64,000 nt of DNA from positions 339,425 to 403,424 of the forward strand of contig NZ_FNAI01000004.1 in the NCBI RefSeq assembly GCF_900101875.1, given 5' to 3'. Of this stretch, positions 27,656-35,985 are shown piece by piece (the first letter of the stretch is position 1; each line of letters opens with the position of its first letter). Origin of the DNA: Mucilaginibacter pineti. Its GTDB lineage: Bacteria; Bacteroidota; Bacteroidia; Sphingobacteriales; Sphingobacteriaceae. The notes below the pieces were generated by a model. It was not told the DNA's origin and did no database searches. It saw only the letters and a list, made by a program, of their open reading frames with translations. The position numbers and the translations under genes were made by a program.

Positions 27656-28279
27656 TTATTCACCCTCAAACACCAACTCGCTATCTGCCAGCCCATCCAG
27701 CTCCTGCGGGTTGTGGCTTACAATTAGCGCTGTGGTTCCTAACTCTCTTAAAATAGCTTTTAACTCCGCAATCAACTCGGTTTTCATTTTGGGGTCAAGG
27801 GCGGAGAATGGTTCATCCATTAGCAGGAGTTGGGGCTTAGTGGTCAGGGCGCGCAATATAGCCAGGCGCTGCTGCTGCCCGCCCGAGAGATAGTTGGGCC
27901 TACGGGTGTAAAGTGTATCCAATTTGCCTAAATGCAGCAGGCGATTAATCCATTGTTCATCGTTGGTAGCATATTGCAGGTGCTGCCTCACATTCATATT
28001 GGGGAACAGGGCATAGTTTTGAAAAACGAAACCGATATTCCTTTTTTGAACGGGCAGGTCTATCTTCTTTTCAGCATTAAACCAGGTAAGTGTACCCGCC
28101 GTGATGGCGCCTTTTTCAGGCGTTATCAACCCGGCTACAAGCTTCAAAAATGTGGTTTTTCCCGAACCCGACGGACCATATATTTTGGTGATGCTGCCGC
28201 TCGCAAACTGCCGGTTTATATGCAATACCTGCTGCCCGTGGTAAGCGTTTAGCATTTTTTCGATGCTTACCGTAATCAT
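27656..28279 (-). CDS. modC: Molybdate ABC transporter ATPase
   Basis: A 207-residue ABC ATPase: Walker A GPSGSGKTTF (about 35-44), Q loop FQNYALFPN, signature YLSGGQQQR, Walker B LLLMDEPFSALD, and the switch His in VSHNPQ. It is much shorter than classical ModC (about 350) because the C-terminal molybdate-sensing TOBE domain is missing; short forms are usual in this phylum. Its start overlaps the modB stop by 4 bp. It energises molybdate import for the molybdopterin enzyme nearby. Confidence 0.88.
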   Translation of the reverse strand: MITVSIEKMLNAYHGQQVLHINRQFASGSITKIYGPSGSGKTTFLKLVAGLITPEKGAITAGTLTWFNAEKKIDLPVQKRNIGFVFQNYALFPNMNVRQHLQYATNDEQWINRLLHLGKLDTLYTRRPNYLSGGQQQRLAILRALTTKPQLLLMDEPFSALDPKMKTELIAELKAILRELGTTALIVSHNPQELDGLADSELVFEGE

Positions 28280-28947
28280 ACCAGGGGGCTTTTGGTGTTA
28301 TACTTGTTAAACACAAAAACCGCTATCACCAGCACAAACGTCAAAGCAAACAATATGAGCGAATAATTATTGGCCGCCGCATAATCCATTTTTTCTACCG
28401 AATCATATACTGCTATTGATGCTACCCTGGTAACACCGGGAATATTACCCCCAATCATCAGCACCACCCCAAACTCCCCCAGGGTATGCGCAAATGTGAG
28501 TACAATAGCCGAAAACAGCGAGGGTTTTATATTGGGCAGCAGAACATGCCAGAAAGTTTGCCATTTGGTTTTGCCGAGCGTATAAGATGCTTCGGAAAGT
28601 GCCGGGGACAATTGCTGTAATGCCGATTTTACAGGGCCTATCATAAATGGCATACTGTAAATTACCGATGCCAGCACCAACCCCTGAAACGAGAAAACAA
28701 ACCGCACATCAAAAACATCATTAAGCCATTTACCCAACCCACGCTGCGGACTAAATGCCACCAGCAAATAAAAACCCAAAACAGACGGCGGTAATACCAG
28801 CGGCATGGTAATAATAGCTTCGGCAATGATCTTAAAAAACGACCGCCCTCTTGAAAGCCACCACGCAAACGGCAGCCCCACAATTAACAGCAGCACGGTA
28901 GTTATACCTGCTAATTTTAGGGTGAGCCAAATTGGTGATAAATCCAT
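28276..28947 (-). CDS. modB: Molybdate ABC transporter permease
   Basis: A 223-residue inner-membrane permease with five to six helices. The cytoplasmic EAA loop, SEASYTLGKTKWQTFWHVLLPNIKPS-like (about 138-163), docks ModC. The N-terminal half (LAGITTVLLLIVGLPFAWWLS) and the FAHTLGEFGVVLMIGGNIPG segment are typical of ModB. It lies between modA (16 bp upstream) and modC (overlapping) in one operon. Confidence 0.92.
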   Translation of the reverse strand: MDLSPIWLTLKLAGITTVLLLIVGLPFAWWLSRGRSFFKIIAEAIITMPLVLPPSVLGFYLLVAFSPQRGLGKWLNDVFDVRFVFSFQGLVLASVIYSMPFMIGPVKSALQQLSPALSEASYTLGKTKWQTFWHVLLPNIKPSLFSAIVLTFAHTLGEFGVVLMIGGNIPGVTRVASIAVYDSVEKMDYAAANNYSLILFALTFVLVIAVFVFNKYNTKSPLV

Positions 28948-28962
28948 CAGATAAAATTAAGC

Positions 28963-29730
28963 TTATTTTTTATCCTGCGATGCCAGGTAGCCATACGTTT
29001 GGAAAATCTTGCGGGCATACGGCCCCAAAATGTATTGATAGAATTTTTCGGCATCAGCATTACCGGCACCATGTCTTAATATTACCATCCCCTGCAAAAT
29101 TGGCTCATAATATTTGGCATCAATCACCTTATAATAAACAACAGATTTGCCCTCGGCATCTTTTATAAAAGATTGTGTGGTAAAACCCACCTCAACCGCC
29201 TGCGTGGTTATGTAGGTATTTACCTGCGATATACTTTCGCCGTAAACAATTTTGGATTTTATTTCGCCCAAAACACCTTTATTTTGCAGCAACAGCTCGG
29301 CAGCTTTGCCGTAAGGCGCTATGGCCGGGTTGGCAATCGCTATCTTTTTTATTTTAGCGGTCATGAGCAACCGCTCCCAATTATCAAAAGCTATATTTTG
29401 GGCGCTGCAAATGATCAGGCTTCCCCTTGCGTACACTACTGGCTTTTTTAGGGCGAACCCGTTTTTTAATAGCGTTTCCGGAAAATCCACATCGGCAGAT
29501 AAAAAAACATCGAATGGGGCGCCATTACTGATCTGCGCCACAAGTTTGCCTGATGAACCAATAACCGGTTCAATGGTAATACCCGTACGTTGTTTAAAAT
29601 CTTTCTGTAAAACCTCAATTACCGATTGCAGGTTGGCTGCAGCAGCTACCCGTATATTTTGTGCCGATACCACTCCACGCAAAAAAAACATAAACAGCAT
29701 TAACAGCAGAAAGCATTTTTTATTGATCAT
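28963..29730 (-). CDS. modA: Periplasmic molybdate-binding protein
   Basis: A 255-residue substrate-binding protein with a signal peptide (cleavage near VVSAQ). The family motifs AAANLQSVIEVL, IGSSGKLVAQI, APFDVFLSADVDFP and NPAIAPYGKAAELLL hold the oxyanion-binding Ser/Thr positions. First gene of modABC. The operon reads towards the repeat at 27505. Confidence 0.92.
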   Translation of the reverse strand: MINKKCFLLLMLFMFFLRGVVSAQNIRVAAAANLQSVIEVLQKDFKQRTGITIEPVIGSSGKLVAQISNGAPFDVFLSADVDFPETLLKNGFALKKPVVYARGSLIICSAQNIAFDNWERLLMTAKIKKIAIANPAIAPYGKAAELLLQNKGVLGEIKSKIVYGESISQVNTYITTQAVEVGFTTQSFIKDAEGKSVVYYKVIDAKYYEPILQGMVILRHGAGNADAEKFYQYILGPYARKIFQTYGYLASQDKK

Positions 29731-30022
29731 AGTTATAACGTGCTATCCACATTTTTTTAATAACACTATACTAATATACACAGTTAGCGTTTTGTAACAG
29801 CATTTTTGGGTTTGTTGCGTGTAAAAAGAAGATTAGTTAAGCAGCTCAAAAAGCATAAATAACTGTATAATATACCTTTAATAGGATTATAGCAAGAAAT
29901 ATATTATAATTGTATCCGGCCTGACGCTAACCAACCTACTTTCGTGCCTATAGTAAAGCTATAGGTACGGAAGATTCCTAAAGCACTGAGAATTAAATTT
30001 ACATTGATCTATAGTATTTCAT
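29731..30022. other. Gene-free gap upstream of modA
   Basis: About 290 bp of AT-rich sequence between modA (its promoter must lie here) and the serine-hydrolase terminator. I see no gene. One hairpin is visible at 29943-29969: CCTATAG and CTATAGG with a TAAAG loop, extended to 11 bp by flanking pairs with one wobble. It has no T-run, so it is not an obvious terminator. No molybdenum riboswitch consensus was recognised. Confidence 0.6.
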
Positions 30023-30070
30023 AATAAGCAAAAAGCCTTCAAATATCTATCTGAAGGCTTTTTGCTTATT
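30023..30070 (-). terminator. Strong terminator of the serine-hydrolase gene
   Basis: A perfect 19-bp inverted repeat, arms 30023-30041 and 30052-30070, built around AAAAAGCCTTCA and TGAAGGCTTTTT with a 10-base loop. T-runs occur on both strands, so it can work in both directions. It lies 17 bp past the serine-hydrolase stop. Confidence 0.9.
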
Positions 30071-30087
30071 TACCGGATATTTTACTC

Positions 30088-31608
30088 CTAATTTTCCTTC
30101 ACAAACAAGTAAGGATCGAACTCGATAAAATCATTCACCTTTACTTCTGTTGAAACCACTTTGCTATTCTCCGTTTTAAACTTTATAGGAAAAATGCCGA
30201 AAGCCGGGTTGCTGTAAGTCATCAGCCATTCGCCGTTATCCATATATTGTACCCTGGCGGTGATATCCCGGTGGCCGTTAAGTTTTATCTGCAATTCCTT
30301 TTTGTTAACTACAATGTCAATAGGCCCATAAACGGTATTCTGGTATCTGCCGGCGTAGGCGCTAAGCGGCAGTTCGGGCTGGGTGTTTTTTACGCGCACC
30401 TGCATATCTGCCGTTTTCTTTGCGCTTGCAGCCACTTCTTCCGGGAAACCTTTTAATGCGGCTTCGCTACGATTTACGTAAGGTACTCCCAGATAGGCAT
30501 CAAGGATTTGATAGCGCAAGGCTTCAAAAAACGATTGGTTATCGTTATTAGTCAGAATAGTTATGGCCAGTTTTTCTTCGGGCACAAAGCATGTATTGGT
30601 AACAAAACCGTTTGCACCGCCGGTATGCCAAAAAACCTGCTTGCCGTTATAATCGGCCATTACTACTCCAAGTCCATATCCCCTGAAATGCATAGGAAAA
30701 GCTTTTTGCCTGCGACTGTTAATGATAGTATTCTCATCGCGGGTTTTCTGCAGCGCCTGCCATGCTACTATTTGTTTGCCATTATATTTACCGCTATCCA
30801 ACTGCATGGTAAGCCATTTGGCAACATCTTTTACGCAACTTACTATGCTGCCCGCTGGGGCCAGGTTATCTACCTGGTCATAAGGCAGCTCAATTAGCTT
30901 GCCGGTAAAAGTATTGGAATATGGTTTAGCTACATTTTTGCGGGCAGCTATCCCGGTGCTTAGCGGATAGGTATTATCCATGCCCAGCGGCGTTAAAAAA
31001 ACGTCCTGAATATAGGTTTCCCAAGGCTTGCCCGTAACAACGGGAATTACCTGCCCTGCGGTTAAAAAGCAGCTATTGCAATAGCCATATGTTTGCCTAA
31101 AACCAGCCATGGGTTTCAGCAGCTTCATTTTATCCATAATTTGCTGGCGGGTAAGGGCGGTGTTCCAAAAGGTAAAATCGCCCTGGAAAGTGCCCGTACC
31201 TAAATGGTGGCCCAGCAAGTCTTTTATGGTAAGCAAGGCCGTAGTATTGGCATCGTAAACAGAATAATCAGGAAAGTACTTGGTTATTTTATCATCAAGC
31301 GAAAGCTTATGCTCAACATCCAGCTGGGCAAGGGCTGTACCTGTAAAAAGTTTGCTATTGCTGGCAATCATAAACAGGGTGTTTTCATCAACTGGCTCCT
31401 GAGTTTTAAGGTCGCGCACGCCGTAACCTTTCATTACTATGGTTTTGCCATCCTTAACAATAGCAATGGCCAGGCCGGGGATATTCCACTCCTTTAAGCC
31501 TTGTTTAATATAAGTATCAAGGTCTTTTTCAATAAATGCAGGCTGCTGTCCAAGGGCAACGGTTATAGCAAACAGGTGTGCTAATAATATCAATACAGAT
31601 TTCTTCAT
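30088..31608 (-). CDS. Class C beta-lactamase-fold serine hydrolase
   Basis: A 506-residue secreted protein; the signal peptide ends near ALGQ. The active-site SxxK is SNSK (Ser83, Lys86), the YxN motif is in YGYCN, and the KTG-like triad is HTGG in FWHTGGANG. After the beta-lactamase domain (to about 390) comes a C-terminal DUF3471-like beta domain (YAGRYQNTVYGPI). Such proteins are usually peptidases or esterases rather than antibiotic-destroying enzymes; the substrate is unknown. It is monocistronic. Confidence 0.9.
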   Translation of the reverse strand: MKKSVLILLAHLFAITVALGQQPAFIEKDLDTYIKQGLKEWNIPGLAIAIVKDGKTIVMKGYGVRDLKTQEPVDENTLFMIASNSKLFTGTALAQLDVEHKLSLDDKITKYFPDYSVYDANTTALLTIKDLLGHHLGTGTFQGDFTFWNTALTRQQIMDKMKLLKPMAGFRQTYGYCNSCFLTAGQVIPVVTGKPWETYIQDVFLTPLGMDNTYPLSTGIAARKNVAKPYSNTFTGKLIELPYDQVDNLAPAGSIVSCVKDVAKWLTMQLDSGKYNGKQIVAWQALQKTRDENTIINSRRQKAFPMHFRGYGLGVVMADYNGKQVFWHTGGANGFVTNTCFVPEEKLAITILTNNDNQSFFEALRYQILDAYLGVPYVNRSEAALKGFPEEVAASAKKTADMQVRVKNTQPELPLSAYAGRYQNTVYGPIDIVVNKKELQIKLNGHRDITARVQYMDNGEWLMTYSNPAFGIFPIKFKTENSKVVSTEVKVNDFIEFDPYLFVKEN

Positions 31609-31664
31609 TCGATCAGTCTTTTGAGCCGAAAGATATAAATAATCTTACAATACCCATTGAAAGC

Positions 31665-31697
31665 AAAAGCCCCGGATAAAGCATATCCAGGGCTTTT
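31665..31697 (-). terminator. Terminator of the beta-barrel gene
   Basis: Arms AAAAGCCC-GGATA and TATCC-GGGCTTTT with a single unpaired base on each side form a 13-bp stem. It lies 23 bp past the stop of the gene at 31720 and upstream of the serine hydrolase. Confidence 0.85.
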
Positions 31698-31719
31698 GTA
31701 AATATCCTTTTAGTTGGTA

Positions 31720-32367
31720 TTATTTACCAAACACGTAATAAACGGATAGCGCCAATGAGTTTACAAAGCTCAGGTTGAAAGTATTTTGACTTCCATCATT
31801 AAAGCCTGCTATTTTTTGGTGCGTATAGCTCAAATTTCCCAATCCGGCGGCAACGCCAATTTTCTTTGTAGGATAGTAAACAAAATCCAACTGTATACCA
31901 CCGGCATATATATCCAGGTTATCTACATTTTGCGAAGATGTATAGGTGTAAGTGCGGCGAATCCTGTCATAGCTAACATAGGGGCCTGTTCTGATACCTA
32001 CTTTATCATCAAATAAATAATACTTTCTTAGTGCAATGCTGGCATTAAAATCATTCGCCTTGGTATTACCTGCCGAATTTACATCGGGGCTATACGTTTG
32101 TAAGTAATGGCTATAACCTAAGCTTGCCCCTAAATCAAGCTTATCGGCAATAAAGTAGCTGTAATTAGGGCTGATCCCGTAGGTGGTGGCTTTCCCTTTT
32201 GAGTTATCGCCGTAGCTCCCTGTTACCTGGTTAAAGTTTCTGCTGTTTGAGGTAGATGTAGACACCTGGAATGTTGCCCCTAAGTTTTGGCTGCCTTTTT
32301 CCGTTTGTGCTTTTGCTGCCTGAATGGTAACGACAGCGAATGTTAATAACAAGAGTTTTTTGTACAT
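31720..32367 (-). CDS. Outer-membrane beta-barrel protein
   Basis: A 215-residue protein with a signal peptide (cleavage near AKAQ). The mature chain has regular amphipathic strands (GISPNYSYFIADKLDLGASLGYSHY-like, then IGVAAGLGNLSYTHQ) and ends in LALSVYYVFGK with a terminal aromatic strand. This fits small porin-like barrels of Bacteroidota. The ligand is unknown. Confidence 0.82.
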   Translation of the reverse strand: MYKKLLLLTFAVVTIQAAKAQTEKGSQNLGATFQVSTSTSNSRNFNQVTGSYGDNSKGKATTYGISPNYSYFIADKLDLGASLGYSHYLQTYSPDVNSAGNTKANDFNASIALRKYYLFDDKVGIRTGPYVSYDRIRRTYTYTSSQNVDNLDIYAGGIQLDFVYYPTKKIGVAAGLGNLSYTHQKIAGFNDGSQNTFNLSFVNSLALSVYYVFGK

Positions 32368-32589
32368 AAAAATTGTGTAATGGGTTAAATATTGATTGAA
32401 AATTCGGCATTATGACAGCGGCAAAAGCTTATGGTTTAAAGTCCCGATATTATAATATTTAAGTAGTTAATAATGTGCCGGTTATTTTTTTAACCAGCTG
32501 TCCAATTGCTTAAACTTCGTTTGTTATTGTGGTATAATTCATATATTCAATAACCCGCTTGCCCTTTGGCCGGCAAAAAACCTTAAAAA

Positions 32590-32943
32590 ATGGACGAGTT
32601 TATTTTAATTTTCAGGCATCAGGATGGTAGGGCGGTAGCCTCGCCAGAGCAAATGCAGATCTGGATGAAGCAAACCAGAGACTGGATTGGCGGCATTGCC
32701 GCCCAAAACAAATTTACGGGGGGCGATGGTCTCCCTTTTGACGATGCACGCGTGGTAAAACCAAACAACGTGGTAACCAACGGTCCCTTTGGCGAGATCA
32801 AGGAAACCATAGGCGGTTACATTATTGTTAAAGCTGATTCTGTTGACGAAGCCGTTGAATTTGCCAAAGGCTGCCCGGTTTTGCAGGGCGACGGCAACAG
32901 TGTTGAAGTACGCAAAATAGCCAAAGGCGATGGCACCCATTAA
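32590..32943 (+). CDS. YCII/DGPF-domain protein
   Basis: A 117-residue single-domain YCII-family protein (ferredoxin-like alpha/beta fold). The core VVTNGPFGEIKETIGGYIIVKADS is the DGPF-type signature, here NGPF, followed by EAVEFAKGCPVL. Homologs are regularly co-encoded with ECF42-group sigma factors, as here two genes downstream. Its biochemical role is not established. A paralog follows 27 bp later. Confidence 0.88.
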   Translation: MDEFILIFRHQDGRAVASPEQMQIWMKQTRDWIGGIAAQNKFTGGDGLPFDDARVVKPNNVVTNGPFGEIKETIGGYIIVKADSVDEAVEFAKGCPVLQGDGNSVEVRKIAKGDGTH

Positions 32944-32970
32944 TTATATAAACCTTTAAATTATAACAAA

Positions 32971-33315
32971 ATGAAAGATTTCCTATTGATTTTCAGAGCT
33001 GATCACACCGCCCAACCAACTGGCACACCCGAAGATATGCAAGCCGTAACCCAACAATGGATAGATTGGATTACAGGCATAGCCGCTGATAATAAATTAA
33101 CCGATAGAGGGAATAAATTGGAAGATACTGGCCGGGTTTTAAAAAGTAAAGACATTATAACCAATGGCCCTTATACCGAAATTAAAGAAACCATAGGCGG
33201 GTATACCATGATAAAAGTCGATTCATATGAAGATGCTGTTGAAGTGGCCAAAGGCTGCCCAGTATTTACAACTGGCGGCGGTTCCGTAGAGGTAAGAGAA
33301 GTTAGTATAATGTAA
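32971..33315 (+). CDS. YCII/DGPF-domain protein, paralog
   Basis: A 114-residue paralog of the preceding protein, sharing TNGP-EIKETIGGY and DAVEVAKGCPV, so the pair came from tandem duplication. NGPY replaces NGPF. It is followed by a terminator and then the ECF42-like sigma gene, and would belong to the regulon of that factor by analogy with described ECF42-DGPF pairs. Confidence 0.88.
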   Translation: MKDFLLIFRADHTAQPTGTPEDMQAVTQQWIDWITGIAADNKLTDRGNKLEDTGRVLKSKDIITNGPYTEIKETIGGYTMIKVDSYEDAVEVAKGCPVFTTGGGSVEVREVSIM

Positions 33316-33333
33316 AACTGTTGCTAATACTCC

Positions 33334-33361
33334 AAGCCCTCCGATAAGCCGGGGGCTTTTA
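33334..33361 (+). terminator. Terminator between YCII genes and sigma gene
   Basis: Arms AAGCCC-CCG and CGG-GGGCTT with one mismatched base pair and a 6-base loop are followed by TTTT. It ends 6 bp before the sigma-factor ATG, so it could limit read-through from the YCII genes into the sigma gene. Confidence 0.75.
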
Positions 33362-33367
33362 TTATTT

Positions 33368-34603
33368 ATGGACGAGCAGGAATTATTACCACATTTATTC
33401 AGAACGGAATTCAGGAAGATCACTGCTGTACTCTGCAAGCTTTTCAGTATAGATCATATTGAAATTGCCGAAGACATAGCAAGCGATACTTTTTTGCTCG
33501 CTTTTGAAACCTGGGCTTATAAAGGAATCCCTGCCAACCCCACAGCCTGGCTTTACACGGTAGCCAAAAACAAGGCCCGCAATTACCTTAACCGAGGCCA
33601 CATCTTTACTGACAAGGTAGCCATACAAGTAAAGCAAACCACGCCAGAGAGCCATGAAATAGAGATAGATCTATCTGACAAAAACATTAAGGACAGTCAG
33701 CTGCAGATGCTGTTTGCTATCTGTCACCCAAGCATCCCAGCCGAAGCGCAGATAGGTTTGTCACTACGGATACTTTGCGGGTTTGGGATAGATGAAATTG
33801 CAAATGCATTTTTAACGAATAAGGAAACCATTAACAAGCGGCTGTTCAGAGCCCGTGAAAAACTCCGTACAGAGAAGGTACAAATAGAGTTTCCCGGCGA
33901 AGCCGAGATCAATAACCGCCTTGATACCGTTTTACAAACGCTGTATTTACTTTTTAGCGAGGGCTATTACTCCGAAAGCGACGATGCCATACTACGAAAA
34001 GACCTTTGCCTTGAAGCCATGCGGCTCAATTACATGCTCATTGAAAATGAGCAGACCAACCGGCCCGCGGCTGCCGCATTACTTTCTTTAATGTGTTTCC
34101 ACTCGTCGAGATTGGAGGCGCGCCAAGATGAGAACGGCGAAATGGTATTGTACCAGGACCAGGACGAAACCCTCTGGAACCGCGAACTGATAGAGAAAGG
34201 GATCTATTATCTTAATCAGGCGGCTAAGGGTAGTGAACTTTCCCGGTACCATCTGGAAGCCAGCATTGCCTATTGGCATACTATTAAGGCAGATACGCAC
34301 GAAAAATGGGAAAGTATTTTACAGCTTTATAACCGTCTGCTGCAAATAGCCTACTCGCCGGTGGCGGCGCTCAACCGTACCTTTGCATTATCCAAAGCAA
34401 ACGGCAAACAAGAGGCCATCATTGAGGCCGAAAAACTGAACCTCAGCAGCAACCATTTTTATTTTACCCTGCTTGGCGAGCTTTATACCGACATAGACGA
34501 TCAAAAAGCCATACAACACTTACAACAGGCCTTATTGCTTGCTAAAACACTGGCTGATAAACAAGTGATACAACGTAAAATAGACAGTCTTAAAAATGCT
34601 TAA
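33368..34603 (+). CDS. ECF42-like sigma factor with C-terminal TPR extension
   Basis: A 411-residue sigma factor. The ECF core occupies about 1-175, with EIAEDIASDTFLLAFETW (region 2) and FGIDEIANAFLTNKETINKRLFRAREKL (region 4). The remainder (about 190-405) is a helical, TPR-like extension of the DUF6596 type (LFSEGYYSESDD, LEASIAYWHT, SPVAALNRTFAL). This architecture and the YCII/DGPF neighbours define group ECF42, in which the C-terminal extension rather than a separate anti-sigma protein controls activity. Confidence 0.9.
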   Translation: MDEQELLPHLFRTEFRKITAVLCKLFSIDHIEIAEDIASDTFLLAFETWAYKGIPANPTAWLYTVAKNKARNYLNRGHIFTDKVAIQVKQTTPESHEIEIDLSDKNIKDSQLQMLFAICHPSIPAEAQIGLSLRILCGFGIDEIANAFLTNKETINKRLFRAREKLRTEKVQIEFPGEAEINNRLDTVLQTLYLLFSEGYYSESDDAILRKDLCLEAMRLNYMLIENEQTNRPAAAALLSLMCFHSSRLEARQDENGEMVLYQDQDETLWNRELIEKGIYYLNQAAKGSELSRYHLEASIAYWHTIKADTHEKWESILQLYNRLLQIAYSPVAALNRTFALSKANGKQEAIIEAEKLNLSSNHFYFTLLGELYTDIDDQKAIQHLQQALLLAKTLADKQVIQRKIDSLKNA

Positions 34604-34705
34604 CAAAAAAACATAGGCTGGAGCAGTAGATCTTTTCTTATTAAAAAGAAAAATTCATAAATTGGCATAGCTATTAAGCACTAAGGTTTTGAGGCTAAAC
34701 CAATC

Positions 34706-35080
34706 ATGAATAAGCCACTAAATATAGATGAGTATATAACCGGCTTCCCTGCTAATGTTCAACAATTGCTGGAACAACTTAGGGCAATTATTAAGGCTGC
34801 AGCCCCGCAAGCCACGGAGGTTATCAGTTACGCCATGCCTGCCTTTAAGCAGCATACCGTATTGGTTTACTTCGCGGGCTACGCTAATCACATTGGCTTT
34901 TATCCTACATCATCCGGAATAGAGGCTTTTAAAGAGGAGTTTACTGCCCGTAATTATAAATGGTCAAAGGGTGCAGTACAATTCCCGCTTAACCAGCCGC
35001 TCCCGGCCGAGCTGATAACCCGCATAGTAAAATTCAGGCTTAACCAGGATATGGAAAAGGCGAAGGCAAAAAAGAAATAA
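34706..35080 (+). CDS. DUF1801 (YdhG-like) protein
   Basis: A 124-residue single-domain protein of DUF1801, related to the iron-chaperone-like frataxin-fold YdhG. The typical segments are YITGFPANVQQLLEQLR, EVISYAMPAFKQ, HIGFYPTSSGIE and GAVQFPLNQPLP. Cytosolic, Lys-rich C-terminus. The molecular role in bacteria is unsettled. It may follow the sigma gene in transcription, across a 100-bp gap. Confidence 0.88.
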   Translation: MNKPLNIDEYITGFPANVQQLLEQLRAIIKAAAPQATEVISYAMPAFKQHTVLVYFAGYANHIGFYPTSSGIEAFKEEFTARNYKWSKGAVQFPLNQPLPAELITRIVKFRLNQDMEKAKAKKK

Positions 35081-35179
35081 ACCGCCTTGGTTTTAATCTA
35101 TCTCAACGTCAGTTTTTGATTACAAAACCCGTTCCGTCAAAAATCGTTGTAAATTTGGTTCTGCCAATATTCAATACCT

Positions 35180-35917
35180 ATGAAATTAGTCTTCATTCTG
35201 CCATTATTGCTTTTATCCGCCGGGGCATTTGCCCAGCAACAAAAAGCCGATTCAACAGCCAACGCCGTCGCTGCTAAAACTGTAAAAGAAGATTTTAGGG
35301 ACGACTGGGCCGACCTGCACCATTATGCAGCCGAAAACAAAGCCCTGGCTCCGGCTGCCGCCAGTGAAAAGCGGGTGGTATTTTTAGGGAGTTCTATTTT
35401 TGAGTTCTGGAAAACACGTATGCCTGAATATTTTAATAACAAAGCCTATATTGATCGCGGCATCAGCGGCCAGATCTCTCCCCAACTACTCATCCGTTTC
35501 CGGCAGGATGTCATCGACCTGAAACCAAAGGCAGTTATTATACTTGCAGGCAGTAACGACCTGGCGGGAACAACCGGCCATGTAAGCATCGAAAGCATTA
35601 TGAATAACGTTAAATCCATGGCCGAACTGGCTAAGACAAATCATATCAAGATTATCCTATGCCAATACCTGCCCATATCTGAATACTCCTGGCGTAAAGA
35701 GCTGAAACCTGCCGATAAAATTATAGCGCTGAATAAAGCAATAAAAAACTATGGCAACGAAAACGGATTTACTGTTCTGGACTATTTTAGTCCGCTGGTT
35801 GATAGCCGCAACGGCCAAAGGGCCGAGCTTACCATTGATGGCGTACACCCCAACGCGGCCGGGTATAAAATAATGGCCAAAGTAACCGACGAGGCCATTG
35901 CAAAAACGCTAAAATAA
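35180..35917 (+). CDS. Secreted SGNH/GDSL hydrolase
   Basis: A 245-residue secreted esterase-type protein; the signal peptide ends AFAQ. Block I FLGSSIFEFW holds the nucleophile Ser, block III AGSNDLAGT the oxyanion Asn, and block V DGVHPNAAGY the Asp/His pair, giving a full SGNH set. It may deacylate cell-wall or plant polysaccharides, or lipids. No clear operon partners. Confidence 0.9.
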   Translation: MKLVFILPLLLLSAGAFAQQQKADSTANAVAAKTVKEDFRDDWADLHHYAAENKALAPAAASEKRVVFLGSSIFEFWKTRMPEYFNNKAYIDRGISGQISPQLLIRFRQDVIDLKPKAVIILAGSNDLAGTTGHVSIESIMNNVKSMAELAKTNHIKIILCQYLPISEYSWRKELKPADKIIALNKAIKNYGNENGFTVLDYFSPLVDSRNGQRAELTIDGVHPNAAGYKIMAKVTDEAIAKTLK

Positions 35918-35985
35918 AACAGCTCTGCTTAAATAGCCGGTTTTTAGCTGTCGTTTTTATATCTTTATTTTTTACTACAATCGAA

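Noticed and set aside
29943..29969. Hairpin upstream of modA as a molybdenum-cofactor riboswitch
   Set aside because: A simple 11-bp hairpin; none of the multi-helix consensus is visible and it is about 210 bp from modA.
30088..31608. Antibiotic-resistance beta-lactamase
   Set aside because: The fold matches, but the DUF3471-like tail, length and HTGG motif fit housekeeping serine hydrolases.
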